Positions 1 through 7,622 of a stretch of DNA of 14,699 bases are shown piece by piece. The position numbers and the translations under genes were made by a program. Each line of letters opens with the position of its first letter. The stretch's first letter is position 1. The notes beneath the pieces were generated by a model. It worked only from the letters and a program-made list of their open reading frames with translations, ran no database searches and was not told the DNA's origin. This stretch comes from Limnohabitans sp. (lineage in GTDB: Bacteria; Pseudomonadota; Gammaproteobacteria; Burkholderiales; Burkholderiaceae_C): NCBI GenBank assembly GCA_030729445.1, contig JANQXJ010000208.1, positions 1 to 14,699 of the forward strand. The letters are read 5' to 3'.

Positions 1-725
1 GCCTGGCCACCATCGTGTATGGCGGCGGCCCCATGTATCTGGCCGACATCGAAGAGGCGTTGCAAGTCATCGGACCGCACTTTGCGCAGATCTACGGCCA
101 AGGGGAATGCCCCATGACCATCAGCGTGCTGCCCAAGAGTGATGTGTTGGACACCACCCACCCACGATGGCGCGAACGGCTGGCTTCGGTCGGGCATGCG
201 CAGGCCATGGTCGAGCTGAAGATTGGCGACGAGACAGGCGCCCCAATGCCTGTAGGTGAAGTGGGTGAAATTTGCGTGCGCAGCGAATTGGTCATGGCGG
301 GTTATTGGCGTGATCCCGAGGCCACAGCCAAGGCCATTCGCGACGGTTGGTTGCAAACGGGCGATGTGGGGCGTCTGGATGCCGATGGTTACCTGACTTT
401 GCTGGACCGATCGAAAGACATGGTGATCAGCGGTGGCACCAACATTTACCCACGCGAAGTGGAAGAGGCCTTGCTCACCCATCCGCAGGTGGCCGAGGTC
501 TCGGTGATCGGCCGGCCCGACCCCGAGTGGGGCGAGGTGGTGGTGGCCTTTGTGGTGTGCCGCGCAGCCTTGAGTGTGGCCGAGTTGGATGCGCACTGCC
601 TGGCCCAAGTGGCACGCTTTAAACGCCCCAAGCACTACCACCTGGTGCAGAGTCTGCCCAAAAACAACTACGGCAAGGTGCTGAAAACCGAGTTGCGCAA
701 GCAAGACGCGCAAACCCTCAAATAA
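1..725 (+). CDS. AMP-forming acyl-CoA ligase, C-terminal part (5' end outside window)
   Basis: This is the C-terminal 240 residues of a class I adenylate-forming enzyme, which joins a carboxylic acid to CoA through an acyl-AMP intermediate. The frame is open at the left edge (first full codon at base 3), so the true start lies upstream. Visible core motifs are YGQGE (93-107, the YGxTE-like motif), GYWRDPEATAKA, the LQTGD motif (TGD at 357-365), the hinge region after LDRSKDMVISGGTNIYPREV, and near the end NYGKVLKTELR with the catalytic C-terminal lysine at 675-677. The adenylating domain is therefore complete at its C-terminal end and the enzyme should be active if the missing part is intact. 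The acid substrate cannot be assigned; 4-coumarate-like, medium-chain and aromatic acids are all possible. A decayed livG copy follows directly, and a complete Liv-type importer lies 3.5 kb downstream, which suits uptake and activation of an organic acid (inference). Confidence 0.92.
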   Translation, partial: LATIVYGGGPMYLADIEEALQVIGPHFAQIYGQGECPMTISVLPKSDVLDTTHPRWRERLASVGHAQAMVELKIGDETGAPMPVGEVGEICVRSELVMAGYWRDPEATAKAIRDGWLQTGDVGRLDADGYLTLLDRSKDMVISGGTNIYPREVEEALLTHPQVAEVSVIGRPDPEWGEVVVAFVVCRAALSVAELDAHCLAQVARFKRPKHYHLVQSLPKNNYGKVLKTELRKQDAQTLK

Positions 726-747
726 AGCGGCTCACTGTGACAGCGCA

Positions 748-1118
748 ATGAAAACCTGATGGTTTCCAAGGTGTTTGCCCCAGCAGCAGACACCTGCGAG
801 ACAAACCCGAGACCCCATCAAACAGTTCAAGGGCTTTGTCGCAGTCAATGGCGTTAACTTGCAGGTCAAACGCGTACAGATTCACGCGCTCACCTGACCC
901 AATGGTGCGGGCAATACAACGGGCTTCAATTGGTTGACCAAATTTTTGATCCCCACGAACGGCAAAATTTTCTTCAACGACAAAGATATCAGGGTGAAAA
1001 TCCTGCACAGATGGCACCCCGTGGCATCGTTCGGTCATTCCAGATTTTGGCCACCTTCCCCAACCTCATAGTGGTGGAAAACGTGCGCATTGAGGTGCAA
1101 CTCAGCGCGGGCTTGTCT
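748..1118 (+). pseudogene. Decayed LivG-type ABC transporter ATPase (N-terminal half only)
   Basis: A remnant of a branched-chain amino acid type ABC ATPase can be read by switching frames. From an ATG at 748 the frame runs through IKQFKGFVAVNGVNLQV (817 onward), a match to the A-loop region of LivG proteins. The Walker A motif follows as T*PNGAGNTT: the first glycine codon is a TGA stop (895-897) and the essential lysine is an asparagine (AAT, 913-915). Another stop sits at 757-759. After FFNDKDI (to 990) one base appears lost at about 991-992, and the sequence continues in another frame as GENPAQMAPRGIVRSFQI and then FPNLIVVENVRI, which is the Q-loop region. The signature motif, Walker B and H-loop are absent. 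It is not a copy of the intact livG at 4264, which reads FGGITALDNVSF at the same place, so it is a separate paralogue. It cannot make a functional ATPase. Confidence 0.82.
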
Positions 1119-1652
1119 ATGCATGTTGTCGCCGAAAAAGCGCTGTCGCAAATCAACCAAATTCAGCGGCACAAGGTGCAGATCAACAACGCGCAACCAA
1201 TAAAGGGGATATCGAGCATCAATGAACTGCAAGCGCGGGTGCTGAGGCGTTTGATCATCAAAAAACCGACGCAAGAAGCCCAGATGATCCTCGTGTAGTG
1301 GCAATTTTGAAGCTGGCCTTCAATGAATCAACAACTGACTTCAGTGGGTGTCGAATTCTGGTGTTCCGGGACTTGGGTTCAGTGGCTGACGGTGTCGTCG
1401 ATATTTTCTCGAGCCAAAGCCGCTGCATCGCCAACACCAACAGCGGCGCGTCTATGCAACTGAGCAGCACCAACCAAGCCCTCAACAAGGGGGTATGGCC
1501 AACGGCCAATAGGTCAAGCGTTGACCATTGATGAACTGCCGTTGCCCTGTCAAATAAAAGACAAAGCCTTGATCGCAGCGCTGTTCAGTGCAGAAAGTTA
1601 CGAGGCCCAAGGAGCGCGGGCCGAGGGGGTAACTTCGGCGCGAATTGATCTT
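1119..1652 (+). other. Degenerate stretch with two unidentified coding remnants
   Basis: No intact gene was found here. Two open stretches look like former coding sequence rather than noise. The first (1226-1531, frame of base 1298) contains DDPRVVAILKLAFNESTTDF and CRILVFRDLGSVADGVVDIF, which have a protein-like mix of residues. The second (1464-1673) contains GYGQRPIGQALTIDELPLP and KDKALIAALFSAESYEAQG and ends at a TGA that lies 21 bases inside the convergent amidase gene. A frame change near 1430-1490 could join the two into one decayed gene. I do not recognise the family. Neither stretch has a good ribosome binding site with a suitable start, and the missing half of the LivG remnant is not present. 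No terminator was seen. Confidence 0.45.
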
Positions 1653-2849
1653 TCAAGCGATGCGGCTGGTTGATGCCGTCATGATTTCAGCAGCCAAAGC
1701 GATCAAGGACCGGTCGGACCCGCGTGGGCCCATCAGCGAGAGGCCCAGCGGTGCTCCATCGCGATTAGCCATCGGCAGGCTGATTTGCGGCAAGCCGCTC
1801 AAACCGGAAACGCACAACATGCGGATCGCCCGATTGCGGTAGTCCTCAAGTGCGCTCTCGCTTGTGGATTTTAGTGGCGCGATATCGGGCATGCTGGGCA
1901 GCATCAAGACCCCATCGTTGCCGAGCAGTTGTTCAATGTGGGCCGTGAAAAATTCACGGAACACCGTCGCTGAGCGGGCTTGTTCGGTCGTGACAGTGGC
2001 AGACCAATGCATGCGCTCGGCCACCGCATGGCCCATGGTGGGGGCGTATTGGGTGATGAAGGGCCCCCAACTTTGCCAAGCTTCTTGCCCTTGCAAATAG
2101 CGAAAGGCCCAATACATTTTTTCAATGTCTTCGAGCACGACCTGCACGGGCAGGTCTGCGCCGAGCACGTCATTGACCCTTTGCTTGGCCTTGCCCAAAG
2201 CGTCCAAAGCCTGCACAGTGGCGAGTGACCAAAGGTCGGTGGGCGACATCAAGCGTAGCCTTGCAGGCAAGGGCTTGTTGTCAGGTCCCAAAAGCACGTC
2301 TGCGACACGCGCAAACATCTGAATGTCACGGGCAAACCAGCCGCAGGTGTCAAAACTCGGGGCCAAGGGCAGGCCTTCGGCCAAGCTGACCCGGCCATGC
2401 GTTGGGCGCAGGCCCACCAAGCCGCAGTGGCTGGCTGGCGCACGCACAGAGCCGCCGGTATCTGTGCCCAGCGCAAAGTCCACCATGCCATTGGAGACGG
2501 CCGATGCCGAACCAGAGGAAGAACCGCCCGCAATCCGCGTTGGTGCCGCGCCGTTGCGTGGAGCGCCGTAGTGGGCGTTATCGCCCGTCATGGAAAAGGC
2601 GAACTCGTCGCACACTGTTTTGCCTGCCATGGTGGCGCCAGCGTCCAGCAGTTGTTGCACCACAGGCGCTGTTTTTGTCTGAAGACCGAGCGAAGCGGCC
2701 AGCACGGGCTGCCCCATGCTGGTGGGATAGCCGGCCACATGGAAAAGATCTTTGACCCCAAAGCGCGAACCGGCAAGAGGACCGTCTTGGGCTGCGTCGG
2801 ACGACACCACAGGATAAGGCATGAATGCATGGGGGTCGTGCTGGGCCAT
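1653..2849 (-). CDS. Amidase, amidase-signature family (AMI1-like)
   Basis: This 398-residue enzyme hydrolyses a carboxamide to the acid and ammonia using the Ser-cisSer-Lys triad. The lysine is in GVKDLF (K33), the cis-serine is in the GGSSSGSA loop (S110/S111), and the nucleophile is S134 in GTDTGGSVRAPAS. No signal peptide is present, so it should be cytoplasmic. The N-terminal region DGPLAGSRFGVKDLF, the stretch DNAHYGAPRN and SFDTCGWFARD resemble plant indole-3-acetamide hydrolase AMI1 and the similarly short bacterial amidases. The length of about 400 residues fits that subgroup, not the usual 450-500. The ATG is preceded by AAAGGAAG at a good distance. It lies 46 bases downstream of the oxidoreductase gene on the same strand, so both are probably cotranscribed. 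The substrate is unknown; an aryl or indolyl acetamide is possible from similarity alone. Confidence 0.93.
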   Translation of the reverse strand: MAQHDPHAFMPYPVVSSDAAQDGPLAGSRFGVKDLFHVAGYPTSMGQPVLAASLGLQTKTAPVVQQLLDAGATMAGKTVCDEFAFSMTGDNAHYGAPRNGAAPTRIAGGSSSGSASAVSNGMVDFALGTDTGGSVRAPASHCGLVGLRPTHGRVSLAEGLPLAPSFDTCGWFARDIQMFARVADVLLGPDNKPLPARLRLMSPTDLWSLATVQALDALGKAKQRVNDVLGADLPVQVVLEDIEKMYWAFRYLQGQEAWQSWGPFITQYAPTMGHAVAERMHWSATVTTEQARSATVFREFFTAHIEQLLGNDGVLMLPSMPDIAPLKSTSESALEDYRNRAIRMLCVSGLSGLPQISLPMANRDGAPLGLSLMGPRGSDRSLIALAAEIMTASTSRIA

Positions 2850-2895
2850 GATGGCTTCCTTTCAGTGGTGATTGTTTTGAGCGATCGCAGTGGCT

Positions 2896-4026
2896 TTAAC
2901 CCTTGCTGGGATTGATCAAAAACTTGGAGGCTGTGGCTCGCTTGTTGTAACTCGCGATCTGAGCAAGGTCCACCACATCGCTGAGGCTGATTTCACGGGC
3001 GTAATGGCTGGAGAAGGTGGTGGTGAGCTCGTCCATGACGCGTTGGCGCAAGGCGCGGTTGGTGTCTTCGCCCAGCTGCTCCAAGTAAGGAAAAACCAGC
3101 CAGCCACCGACACCCCAAGCCATGCCATAGCTGCGGGTGATTTCTGTCGTACGCATGTCCAGGTTGCCGTACAAATACACCTGCTTTTTCACGGAAGAAC
3201 CGTAACGGCTGTAAGTTGTGGCCTGGCGACTCAGTGCCGCTTCCATGGCCATGAGTATTTGGTTGGCCAAAGTGCCGCCGCCAGTGGCGTCAAAGCCCAA
3301 AGTGGCCCCCGTGGCAACGAGTGATTCGGTCAGATCCGACATGAAGCTGGGAGCGCTGCTGTCACAGATGTGGCGTGCCCCGAGGCCTTGGAGCAAGGCG
3401 ACCTGGGAGGGTTTGCGCACGATGTTGACCAGCTCTATGCCGTCGGCCTGACAGATTTTGTTGAGCATTTGCCCCAGATTGGATGCCGCTGCAGTGTGCA
3501 CCAGCGCGCGATGGCCCTCGCGCTTCATGGTCTCGACAAAGCCCAAGGCGGTCAAAGGGTTCACAAAGCAAGAAGCTCCTTGCGCAGGCGTGACTCCATC
3601 AGGCAGCAGCATGCATTGGGCGGCTTTGACCAAGCGGTATTGGGCGTACATGCCCCCAGAGATCACCGTCACGGTTTTTCCCAGGAGCGCCTGCGCGTCA
3701 GCATCGCTGCCCGCAGCCACCACGCGGCCTGCGCCCTCGTTGCCTACAGGCATGGCTTGGTTCATGCGACCGGCCATGGCTTTCAGCGCGGACGCGGAGA
3801 CCGGTGCTTCTATGCCGGTTTGTCCCGGCAAAGCACAAGCCTGCCCCATGTCAGCGGGTCCAAACAGCAAGCCAATATCTGACGGGTTGAGTGGCGTTGC
3901 TTGGACTTCAATCACCACCTCGTCAGCAGCTGGCGCAGACAGCGTCTGGGGTCTGACGACAACAGCCAACGTGCCGTTATCACGAATGGTGGAGATCAAC
4001 TGCAAACCTGCTAGGGGCGTCGTCAT
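2896..4026 (-). CDS. MDR-family NAD(P)H-dependent oxidoreductase (zinc-free quinone/enoyl reductase type)
   Basis: This 376-residue protein belongs to the medium-chain dehydrogenase/reductase superfamily. Markers are LNPSD (46-50), GNEGAGRVV (95-103), a GroES-like N-terminal half, and a Rossmann-type second half beginning around VHTAAASNLGQMLNK (176-190). The cysteine cluster of the structural zinc site is absent, and the usual catalytic zinc ligands are not evident. This points to the quinone oxidoreductase/enoyl reductase side of the family, not to classical alcohol dehydrogenases. The nucleotide-binding loop AAASNLGQ replaces the common GxGxxG, as in many such reductases. The start at the first ATG has only a weak GAAAG upstream. 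It is the first gene of a probable two-gene unit with the amidase and is divergent from the liv operon across a 237-base gap. The substrate is unknown. Confidence 0.88.
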   Translation of the reverse strand: MTTPLAGLQLISTIRDNGTLAVVVRPQTLSAPAADEVVIEVQATPLNPSDIGLLFGPADMGQACALPGQTGIEAPVSASALKAMAGRMNQAMPVGNEGAGRVVAAGSDADAQALLGKTVTVISGGMYAQYRLVKAAQCMLLPDGVTPAQGASCFVNPLTALGFVETMKREGHRALVHTAAASNLGQMLNKICQADGIELVNIVRKPSQVALLQGLGARHICDSSAPSFMSDLTESLVATGATLGFDATGGGTLANQILMAMEAALSRQATTYSRYGSSVKKQVYLYGNLDMRTTEITRSYGMAWGVGGWLVFPYLEQLGEDTNRALRQRVMDELTTTFSSHYAREISLSDVVDLAQIASYNKRATASKFLINPSKG

Positions 4027-4165
4027 GGCGAATCTTTCAGTCAGTGGTGGACATGTTGTTCAAGTCAACAAGGACAAAGCGACTCAGTTTAGGGATGATG
4101 CCTTTTTGAATGTGCCGCGAAGGTGACCGCAACGTCCAAAGCAAGACAGGACAAGTAGCGCCTAC

Positions 4166-4195
4166 ATGACACCCTATTGGTGTTTTACCTAGGAT
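4166..4195 (+). promoter_or_regulatory. Candidate sigma-70 promoter for the liv operon
   Basis: ATGACA (4166-4171, five of six matches to the -35 consensus) is followed after 18 bases by TAGGAT (4190-4195, four of six matches to the -10). Initiation would fall near 4202, giving a leader of about 60 bases before the TTG start of livG. It is the best match I could find by eye in the 237-base gap between the divergent oxidoreductase and livG. No operator palindrome is obvious, and chance matches of this quality are common. Confidence 0.3.
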
Positions 4196-4249
4196 GACAT
4201 TTGGAATCGGCATCTACACTTTTTGAAAATGAGCCACTTTGTTGCTCGC

Positions 4250-4266
4250 AAGGAGATTCTGATTTG
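4250..4266 (+). promoter_or_regulatory. Ribosome binding site and TTG start deciding the livG N-terminus
   Basis: AAGGAG (4250-4255) stands 8 bases before an in-frame TTG (4264-4266). The longer reading from the TTG at 4201 has no purine-rich element in front of it and would add 21 residues without resemblance to the family. There is no in-frame ATG in this region. Starting at 4264 gives a 259-residue protein, close to the usual LivG length. Confidence 0.75.
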
Positions 4267-5043
4267 GTTGTCGATGAAACAAATGCCTTGCTACAGGTCA
4301 AGGGAATCACTGTTCGCTTTGGCGGTATCACGGCATTGGATAACGTCAGCTTTAACCTGCCAAAAGACAAGGTCTGTGGTTTGATCGGTCCCAACGGGGC
4401 AGGCAAAACAACCTTGTTCAATTGCCTGAGCCGTCTGTACGACTACCAAGAGGGTGACTTGTTGTTTGATGGACGGTCAATCACACAAACCCCAGTGCAC
4501 GAAATGGCCAACACCGGTATTGGCCGCACCTTTCAAAATTTGGCCATGTTCAAAACCATGAGCGTTCAAGAGAACATCATGGTGGGTGCGCACAGCAAAT
4601 CCAAGACGGGCTTTTGGGGTGGTATGTGGCCAACCGCCAAGACACGGGCAGAGGAAACCGATCTCAAAAAACGTGCAGACGAGCTCATTGACCGCCTGAA
4701 GCTGAAAGACGTTGCACATCGGCCCGTCGGCGACTTGCCCTTCGGCTTTCAAAAGCGGGTGGAGTTTGCGCGTGCTCTCGCCTCCCAGCCTCGTTTGCTC
4801 TTGCTGGACGAGCCAGCTGCGGGACTCAACCACGAAGAACTCAGCGATCTGGCCGATTTGATCAAGCTGGTGCGCGATGAAATGGGCATCAGTGTTTTGC
4901 TTGTCGAACACCATATGCACTTGGTGATGAACGTCTCTGATTGGATTGTGGCGCTGAACTTTGGTCGAAAGATTGCCGAAGGCACACCGGAACAAATTCA
5001 AAAACACCCTGAAGTGATCCGCGCATATTTGGGAGGGGCGTGA
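4264..5043 (+). CDS. livG: ABC transporter ATP-binding protein, LivG type
   Basis: This is the first of two ATPases that power the importer encoded by this operon. It works on the cytoplasmic face of the LivH/LivM permease pair. From the TTG at 4264 it has 259 residues. The motifs are the A-loop region VRFGGITALDNVSF, Walker A GPNGAGKTT (42-50), the Q-loop in RTFQN (Q91), the family-typical modified signature LPFGFQKRVEFARAL (158-172), Walker B LLLLDEP (178-184) and the switch histidine in VEHHM (H216). All catalytic residues are intact, unlike the wrecked paralogue at 748-1118. Its stop overlaps the alternative GTG of livF, and the preferred livF ATG is 2 bases downstream, so the two are probably translationally coupled. 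The liv name gives the family only; the substrate need not be leucine, isoleucine or valine. Confidence 0.93.
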   Translation: MVVDETNALLQVKGITVRFGGITALDNVSFNLPKDKVCGLIGPNGAGKTTLFNCLSRLYDYQEGDLLFDGRSITQTPVHEMANTGIGRTFQNLAMFKTMSVQENIMVGAHSKSKTGFWGGMWPTAKTRAEETDLKKRADELIDRLKLKDVAHRPVGDLPFGFQKRVEFARALASQPRLLLLDEPAAGLNHEELSDLADLIKLVRDEMGISVLLVEHHMHLVMNVSDWIVALNFGRKIAEGTPEQIQKHPEVIRAYLGGA

Positions 5044-5045
5044 GC

Positions 5046-5756
5046 ATGAATTTGTTAGAAGTGAAAAACCTCAACGCCTGGTACGGTGTAACTCAGGCTT
5101 TGTTCAACGTCAGCTTTGACCTTAAACAAGGCGGCATCACCACCATTTTGGGGGCCAATGGTGCAGGCAAAACAACCACTCTGCGCAGCATGTGTCAGAC
5201 GGTCAAGACCTCGGGTGATGTGGTGTTCGTGGGCAAAACGATTGGTGGACTGGCCACCGACAAAATTGTCCGCATGGGTATGGCGCACGTCCCGGATGGG
5301 CGTGGCACCTTCACGGGGCTTACGGTCGAAGAAAATTTGCGCTTGGGTGCTTACACGCGTAAAGACAAGGATGCCGTCGGGCAAGACATGGAGAAGATTT
5401 TTGAACGCTTCCCCCGACTGAAGGAACGTCTGTACCAACAAGCGGGCACATTGTCTGGTGGTGAGCAGCAAATGCTGGCGATCAGCCGCGCCTTGATGCT
5501 CAGGCCCAAACTGCTTTTACTGGACGAGCCCTCTTTCGGCCTGGCACCACTGATCGTTCAAGAGATATTTGAAATCATGCGCAACATCAACAAAACAGAT
5601 GGTGTAAGCATGTTGCTGGTGGAGCAAAACGCGTCTTTGGCCTTGAACCTCGCTGACCACGCCTACCTTTTAGAAACTGGGAACGTGGTGTTGTCCGGAC
5701 CTGCCGAAGACATCCGAGCAGACGAGTCTGTTCGTCGTACTTATCTCGGTTATTGA
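5046..5756 (+). CDS. livF: ABC transporter ATP-binding protein, LivF type
   Basis: This is the second ATPase of the importer and forms a heterodimer with LivG. It has 236 residues from the ATG at 5046, the usual LivF size. That ATG is preferred over the overlapping GTG at 5040 because GGAGG (5032-5036) sits 9 bases before it. The motifs are the A-loop tyrosine in AWYGVTQAL, Walker A GANGAGKT (36-43), the canonical signature LSGGEQQ (136-142), Walker B LLLLDEP (156-162) and VEQNA in the switch region, where LivF proteins commonly carry glutamine in place of histidine. VPDGRGTFTGLTVEENL (82-98) is a close match to the LivF Q-loop/helical region, where the usual reading is VPEGRRVFxxLTVEENL. The next gene, livH, starts 18 bases downstream, which indicates one transcript. 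Confidence 0.94.
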   Translation: MNLLEVKNLNAWYGVTQALFNVSFDLKQGGITTILGANGAGKTTTLRSMCQTVKTSGDVVFVGKTIGGLATDKIVRMGMAHVPDGRGTFTGLTVEENLRLGAYTRKDKDAVGQDMEKIFERFPRLKERLYQQAGTLSGGEQQMLAISRALMLRPKLLLLDEPSFGLAPLIVQEIFEIMRNINKTDGVSMLLVEQNASLALNLADHAYLLETGNVVLSGPAEDIRADESVRRTYLGY

Positions 5757-5774
5757 GCATCAAGGATTACATCG

Positions 5775-6647
5775 ATGGACGGCTTTATTCTTCAAATATT
5801 TTCAGGCTTGGCCAGCGGCAGCATCTATGCGGCCGTGGGTTTGGCACTGGTGATGATCTACCAATCAACGCACCACATCAACTTTGCACAAGGTGAAATG
5901 GCCACATTTGCGACCTTCATTGCATGGTCGCTCATTGAAAATGGCATGTCTTATTGGATGGCGTTTTTCTTGACAGTCGGTATCGCCTTTTTGGGTGGGC
6001 TCGTTGTTCAACGGGTTTTTATCCGCCCCGTAGAGCGCGCGCCCGTGCTCAACAACGTGATTGTTTTTGTCGGCTTGCTGGTGATTTTTAACGCCATGTC
6101 GGGTTGGATTTTTGACCACACTGTGAAGGCCTTTGCCAGTCCGTTTCCGACGACAAGCGCTGTGTTCCCACAATACATCTCTGGCCATCAACTGGGTTCA
6201 CTGGGCGTCACCTTGGCTGTGCTGCTGGTGGTTTACCTGTTTTTCAGGTACACACCCATTGGCCTGGCCATGCGAGCGGCTGCGCAGAACCCTGATTCTG
6301 CCAGCTTGGTCGGTATACGCGTCTCGTGGATGCTGGCTTTGGGCTGGGGTCTGGCATCGGCGATCGGCTCCGTTGCCGGCATGATGATGGCGCCGGTGAT
6401 GTTCCTCGACCCCAATTTGATGGCGGGTATTTTGCTCTATGGCTTTGCAGCCGCACTGTTGGGCGGTATCGACAATCCGTGGGGCGCTGTGATCGGCGGC
6501 TTCATCGTGGGTGTGCTGGAAAACATTTTGGGGGCCTACGTCATCGGCTCCGATCTCAAGCTCACTGTCGCTTTGGTGCTCATTGTGGGCACACTTACCC
6601 TCAAACCCAACGGTTTATTTGGCCGAAGAGTCGTTACACGCGTCTAA
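5775..6647 (+). CDS. livH: Branched-chain amino acid type ABC permease, LivH
   Basis: This is one half of the inner-membrane channel of the importer. The 290-residue protein is hydrophobic throughout and should have about eight membrane segments. Family hallmarks are HHINFAQGEMATFATFIAW near residues 35-53, YTPIGLAMRAAAQNPDSASL (the cytoplasmic coupling loop that contacts the ATPases), GIRVSWMLALGWGLASAIGS, and DNPWGAVIGGFIVGVLENI near the C-terminus. Length and order fit LivH of E. coli (about 308 residues). AAGGA (5762-5766) lies 8 bases before the ATG. It begins 18 bases after livF and ends 18 bases before livM. No frameshift or missing segment is seen. Confidence 0.93.
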   Translation: MDGFILQIFSGLASGSIYAAVGLALVMIYQSTHHINFAQGEMATFATFIAWSLIENGMSYWMAFFLTVGIAFLGGLVVQRVFIRPVERAPVLNNVIVFVGLLVIFNAMSGWIFDHTVKAFASPFPTTSAVFPQYISGHQLGSLGVTLAVLLVVYLFFRYTPIGLAMRAAAQNPDSASLVGIRVSWMLALGWGLASAIGSVAGMMMAPVMFLDPNLMAGILLYGFAAALLGGIDNPWGAVIGGFIVGVLENILGAYVIGSDLKLTVALVLIVGTLTLKPNGLFGRRVVTRV

Positions 6648-6665
6648 GCGCCAAAGGAAAACTTT

Positions 6666-7622
6666 ATGAAGATTCGCACGCTCATCACCATTGCCGTGGG
6701 TCTGTTGGTCCTGGTTTTACCCTGGGTCTTGACGGATTTCCGCGTCTTCCAACTCAACCTCATGATCATTTACGCGATTGCGGTGCTGGGGCTCAATCTG
6801 CTGACGGGATACGGAGGCCAAATCTCCCTAGGCCATGGTGCTTTCTATGCCATTGGCGCCTACACCGCTGCGGTGCTGATGGACCAAGCGAGCTTTTCGC
6901 CTTATGCCACGATTCCCGTTGCCGCTGTGGTGTGTTTTATCTCGGGTGTTTTGATGGGATTTCCTGCCTTGCGGTTGGGTGGCCACTACCTTGCTCTGGC
7001 CACCTTTGCATTGGCTATGGCTGTGCCTCAGTTGCTCAAATACAAAGGGATCGAAGCCTACACGGGTGGTGTACAAGGCATTGTTCTGAGCAAGCCTGAG
7101 CCTCTGTTTGAAATGGAATTTTTGGGCCAGCCCTTGTCAGAAGACCGCTGGATGTATTACTTCGTTTTGATCGTCGCGGTGTTGATGTTCTGGCTTGCCA
7201 ACAACCTCATCAAAGGACGTATCGGTCGCGCCATTGTGGCCATTCGTGATCAGCCCATCGCCGCCAGCGCCTTGGGTGTGCAATTGGCAACTGTGAAAAC
7301 TCTGACATTTGGGGTTTCAGCCGCTTACACAGGCGTTGCCGGTGCCTTGGGGGCAATCGCGGTGGCCTATGTGGCCCCTGATAGCTTTCATTCGTTTTTA
7401 TCCATTTCGTTCCTCGTGGGTGCGGTTGTGGGTGGTTTGGGGTCGATTCCGGGCGCATTGTTCGGCGCGGCATTTATCCAATTCATCCCCAACGTCGCCG
7501 ATGAGATTTCGAAGTCCGCGCCATGGGCTGTCTATGGCGCGATTCTCATAGCACTCATCTATGTTGCTCCTGGCGGCGTGATGGGCATGCTCAACAAACT
7601 GAAAAAAGGAGACGCTAAATGA
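6666..7622 (+). CDS. livM: Branched-chain amino acid type ABC permease, LivM
   Basis: This is the second half of the membrane channel and pairs with LivH. It has 318 residues with many hydrophobic segments. Hallmarks are NLLTGYGGQISLGHGAFYAI, ALRLGGHYLALATFALAM, the TGGVQGI loop, and GRAIVAIRDQPIAASALGV (the coupling loop facing the ATPases), followed by SFLVGAVVGGLGSIPGALFG. It lacks the long N-terminal extension of the E. coli protein (about 425 residues), which is usual for the shorter LivM group found in many proteobacteria. AAAGGA lies 7 bases before the ATG. The stop overlaps the start of the binding-protein gene in an ATGA arrangement (7619-7622), which implies translational coupling. 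Confidence 0.93.
   Translation: MKIRTLITIAVGLLVLVLPWVLTDFRVFQLNLMIIYAIAVLGLNLLTGYGGQISLGHGAFYAIGAYTAAVLMDQASFSPYATIPVAAVVCFISGVLMGFPALRLGGHYLALATFALAMAVPQLLKYKGIEAYTGGVQGIVLSKPEPLFEMEFLGQPLSEDRWMYYFVLIVAVLMFWLANNLIKGRIGRAIVAIRDQPIAASALGVQLATVKTLTFGVSAAYTGVAGALGAIAVAYVAPDSFHSFLSISFLVGAVVGGLGSIPGALFGAAFIQFIPNVADEISKSAPWAVYGAILIALIYVAPGGVMGMLNKLKKGDAK

Noticed and set aside
1035..1304. Minus-strand open frame across the LivG remnant
   Set aside because: It runs opposite sequence recognisable as decayed LivG on the plus strand and shows no family motif.
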